A stretch of DNA of 64,000 bases from Sphaerisporangium aureirubrum (GTDB lineage: Bacteria > Actinomycetota > Actinomycetes > Streptosporangiales > Streptosporangiaceae), in assembly GCF_042658925.1 (NCBI RefSeq), contig NZ_JBHSRF010000046.1, positions 1 through 64,000 on the forward strand. Direction: 5' to 3'. Below, one piece after another: positions 62,711 through 64,000 of this stretch. A program made the position numbers and the translations under genes. The notes beneath the pieces were generated by a model. It had not been told where the DNA came from. It did no database searches and saw nothing but the letters and a program-made list of their open reading frames with translations. Positions within the stretch are counted from its first letter, which is position 1; the number at the start of each line of letters is the position of its first letter.

Positions 62711-63573
62711 CAGGCCTCCTCGGTCCGCACCGCGATCCGCGTCCGGGCCTTGGTCGCGATCTCGACGCCGCTCTGGCGCAGGGCGTACGCCAGGGCGTCG
62801 GCGAGCGTGGCCTTGGTGACGATGTCGCCGAACTCGATGCCGAGCGTGACGATGGTGTGCGCGATCTGGGGGCGGATGCCGGAGATGACGCAGTTCGCGC
62901 CCATGAGCCGGGCGGCCATCACGGTCTTGAGGAGGTGCTGGGCGACCTCGGTGTCCACCGCGGGGACGCCGGTGATGTCGATCACCGCGTACTCCGAGCC
63001 GGTGTCGACCAGGGTCTGGAGCAGCTTCTCCATGACGACCTGGGTGCGCGCCGAGTCGAGCGTGCCGATGAGGGGGACGCTGAGGATGCCGTCCCACAGT
63101 TTCACCACCGGGGTCGACAGCTCCAGCAGCTCTTCGGCCTGGTCGGCGATGATCTTCTCCCGGGCCGAGGAGAAGGTCTCGAACGTCAGCAGGCCGAGGC
63201 CGTCGATGAAGCGCGACAGCCAGATGAAGCCGCGCAGGGCGCTCTCGCTGCCGTCCAGCTCCACCAGCTCGTACACCGCCTCCTTCACCCCGAAGACCGT
63301 GAGAGCGGTCTCGGTCGGGGTGAAGCCCTGGCGGGCCCTGGAGCGGGACAGCTCACCGAGCAGGCCGTGCAGCTCGGGGACGGCGTCCTGGTGGTCGAAC
63401 GTACGCAGGAGCGCGTGGTATATCTCCTGGAGCTCCTTGCGGGTGTCGGCGTCGCTGAGGCGGCCTCGCAGAGGCTTGCTGGAGACATCGACCCAGCGCT
63501 GGAGGATCTGGTCCTCCTTGGCGCGCATCAACTCCTGGATCTGGCTCCTGCTGGTATTCTCCTGCACGGTCAA
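62710..63573 (-). CDS. rsbR: Stressosome sensor RsbR (N-terminal RsbRD_N plus STAS)
   Basis: The 287-residue protein has an all-helical N-terminal RsbRD_N domain (about 10-150, sensor/turret) and a C-terminal STAS domain (about 165-280) with T208 in VDTEVAQ, matching a Thr phosphorylated by RsbT in RsbR proteins. The N-terminus lacks heme or flavin-binding signatures, so the stimulus is unknown. TTG 63573 has GGGAG five bases upstream; GTG 63567 is an alternative. It opens the six-gene signalling operon. Confidence 0.9.
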   Translation of the reverse strand: MTVQENTSRSQIQELMRAKEDQILQRWVDVSSKPLRGRLSDADTRKELQEIYHALLRTFDHQDAVPELHGLLGELSRSRARQGFTPTETALTVFGVKEAVYELVELDGSESALRGFIWLSRFIDGLGLLTFETFSSAREKIIADQAEELLELSTPVVKLWDGILSVPLIGTLDSARTQVVMEKLLQTLVDTGSEYAVIDITGVPAVDTEVAQHLLKTVMAARLMGANCVISGIRPQIAHTIVTLGIEFGDIVTKATLADALAYALRQSGVEIATKARTRIAVRTEEA

Positions 63574-64000
63574 GGTAACTCCCGGGCCGACCCACGTGTA
63601 AAGACGAGTAGAACATGCTCTCGGACGCAGGCTACACGGTGTCGGCTTAAGATCATTTCATCGCGCGGGCCGGGGGGCCTGTGCCCCGCGACGTGACGAA
63701 CGGGGCAGAAGGGCACAAAGCCCGACATTAGCGGTAAACCTCGCGAAGGCGCAGGAAAACCGCTGTGGCCGGTGCCCCTCTGTTATTGCTACGATATGGA
63801 AACCCTAACAAGACATTCTGGCGCTGGTTTCGCATGAGGACGCCTGTGACTGCTGCTGCCGCAGGGGCGGGATCGGCGCCGGCGGTGGCTGGGGGCGGAG
63901 TTTCGACATGGCGGGGTGCAGGTGGTCCCGTCCCAGACAGGTGAGACGAACCGGTGTTCTTCTCAATAACCCTGTACACCGAGCCGACCTGTGAAATAAC
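63574..64000. other. Upstream region of the stressosome operon
   Basis: No gene is supported; an 83-codon minus-strand frame at 63728-63979 has no family features. The region must hold the rsbR promoter (minus strand), which I cannot place with confidence: a GTTC...GGGTC pair read on the minus strand loosely resembles SigB-type elements. A plus-strand extended -10 (TGCTACGAT, 63787-63795) may serve a gene beyond the window edge. Confidence 0.5.

Noticed and set aside
63728..63979. 83-codon minus-strand frame at the window end
   Set aside because: Low-complexity middle, no family features, and it occupies the rsbR promoter region.

Overview
The window is very GC-rich (mostly G/C wobble positions, many GTG starts, ATGA/GTGA gene overlaps) and reads as one contiguous chromosomal segment of a filamentous actinomycete. 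The gene order ftsK-(rodZ-like)-rimO-pgsA-cinA-clgR ... lhr-recA-recX ... rny ... gluABCD-miaB-ogt-miaA-dapF-hflX is typical of Streptomyces and its relatives. An F420-dependent oxidoreductase, a PafBC-type recA promoter, a CsnR-like amino-sugar locus and TTA-containing genes agree with this. Streptosporangiales is my best guess at order level, but that is inference. I see no rRNA, tRNA, insertion sequence, prophage or CRISPR array.

Layout. 1-4.4 kb: end of ftsK, a RodZ-like membrane regulator, then the overlapping set rimO-pgsA-cinA and the protease regulator clgR with a candidate ClgR box. 4.7-7.9 kb (minus): an apparent operon of a membrane endonuclease/exonuclease/phosphatase-fold protein, a cysteine-free Rrf2 regulator and a Nei2-type DNA glycosylase. 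8-17.3 kb: two paralogous ROK regulators flank a PstS-like membrane-anchored receptor and a sugar ABC importer with a GH3 beta-N-acetylhexosaminidase; this resembles the chitosan-oligosaccharide csnR-csnEFGH locus. 17.4-23.2 kb: a VanX-like D-Ala-D-Ala dipeptidase, a 36-bp tandem repeat tract and the giant helicase Lhr. 23.4-26.7 kb: VOC protein, DUF3046, recA with two DNA-damage-type promoters, and recX with a long repetitive N-terminal extension.

27-38.5 kb: an eight-repeat beta-propeller protein, an F420-type LLM oxidoreductase, ribonuclease Y, an S9 peptidase, the gluABCD glutamate importer and miaB. 38.9-46.2 kb: secreted CAP-domain protein, LigB-like protein, ogt, miaA, dapF, a large TPR-like protein of unknown function and a cupin. 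46.4-49 kb: a lipoprotein HNH nuclease, an SPFH protein and a two-domain VOC protein.

49-55.4 kb (minus): a compact operon aceB-glcD-glcE-glcF-iclR that would take glycolate to glyoxylate and on to malate, with a perfect inverted repeat just upstream of aceB that is a likely IclR-family operator. 55.5-57.8 kb: a DUF4097-like lipoprotein and hflX, closed by a strong terminator. 57.9-63.6 kb (minus): a six-gene stressosome/partner-switching operon: rsbR, rsbS, rsbT, an ATPase-PP2C protein, a histidine kinase with an RsbT-like N-terminus, and a response regulator-PP2C phosphatase whose receiver lacks the conserved lysine. The most unusual items are this signalling operon, the glycolate operon, the membrane-fused PstS receptor, and the repeat-expanded genes recX and the propeller gene.
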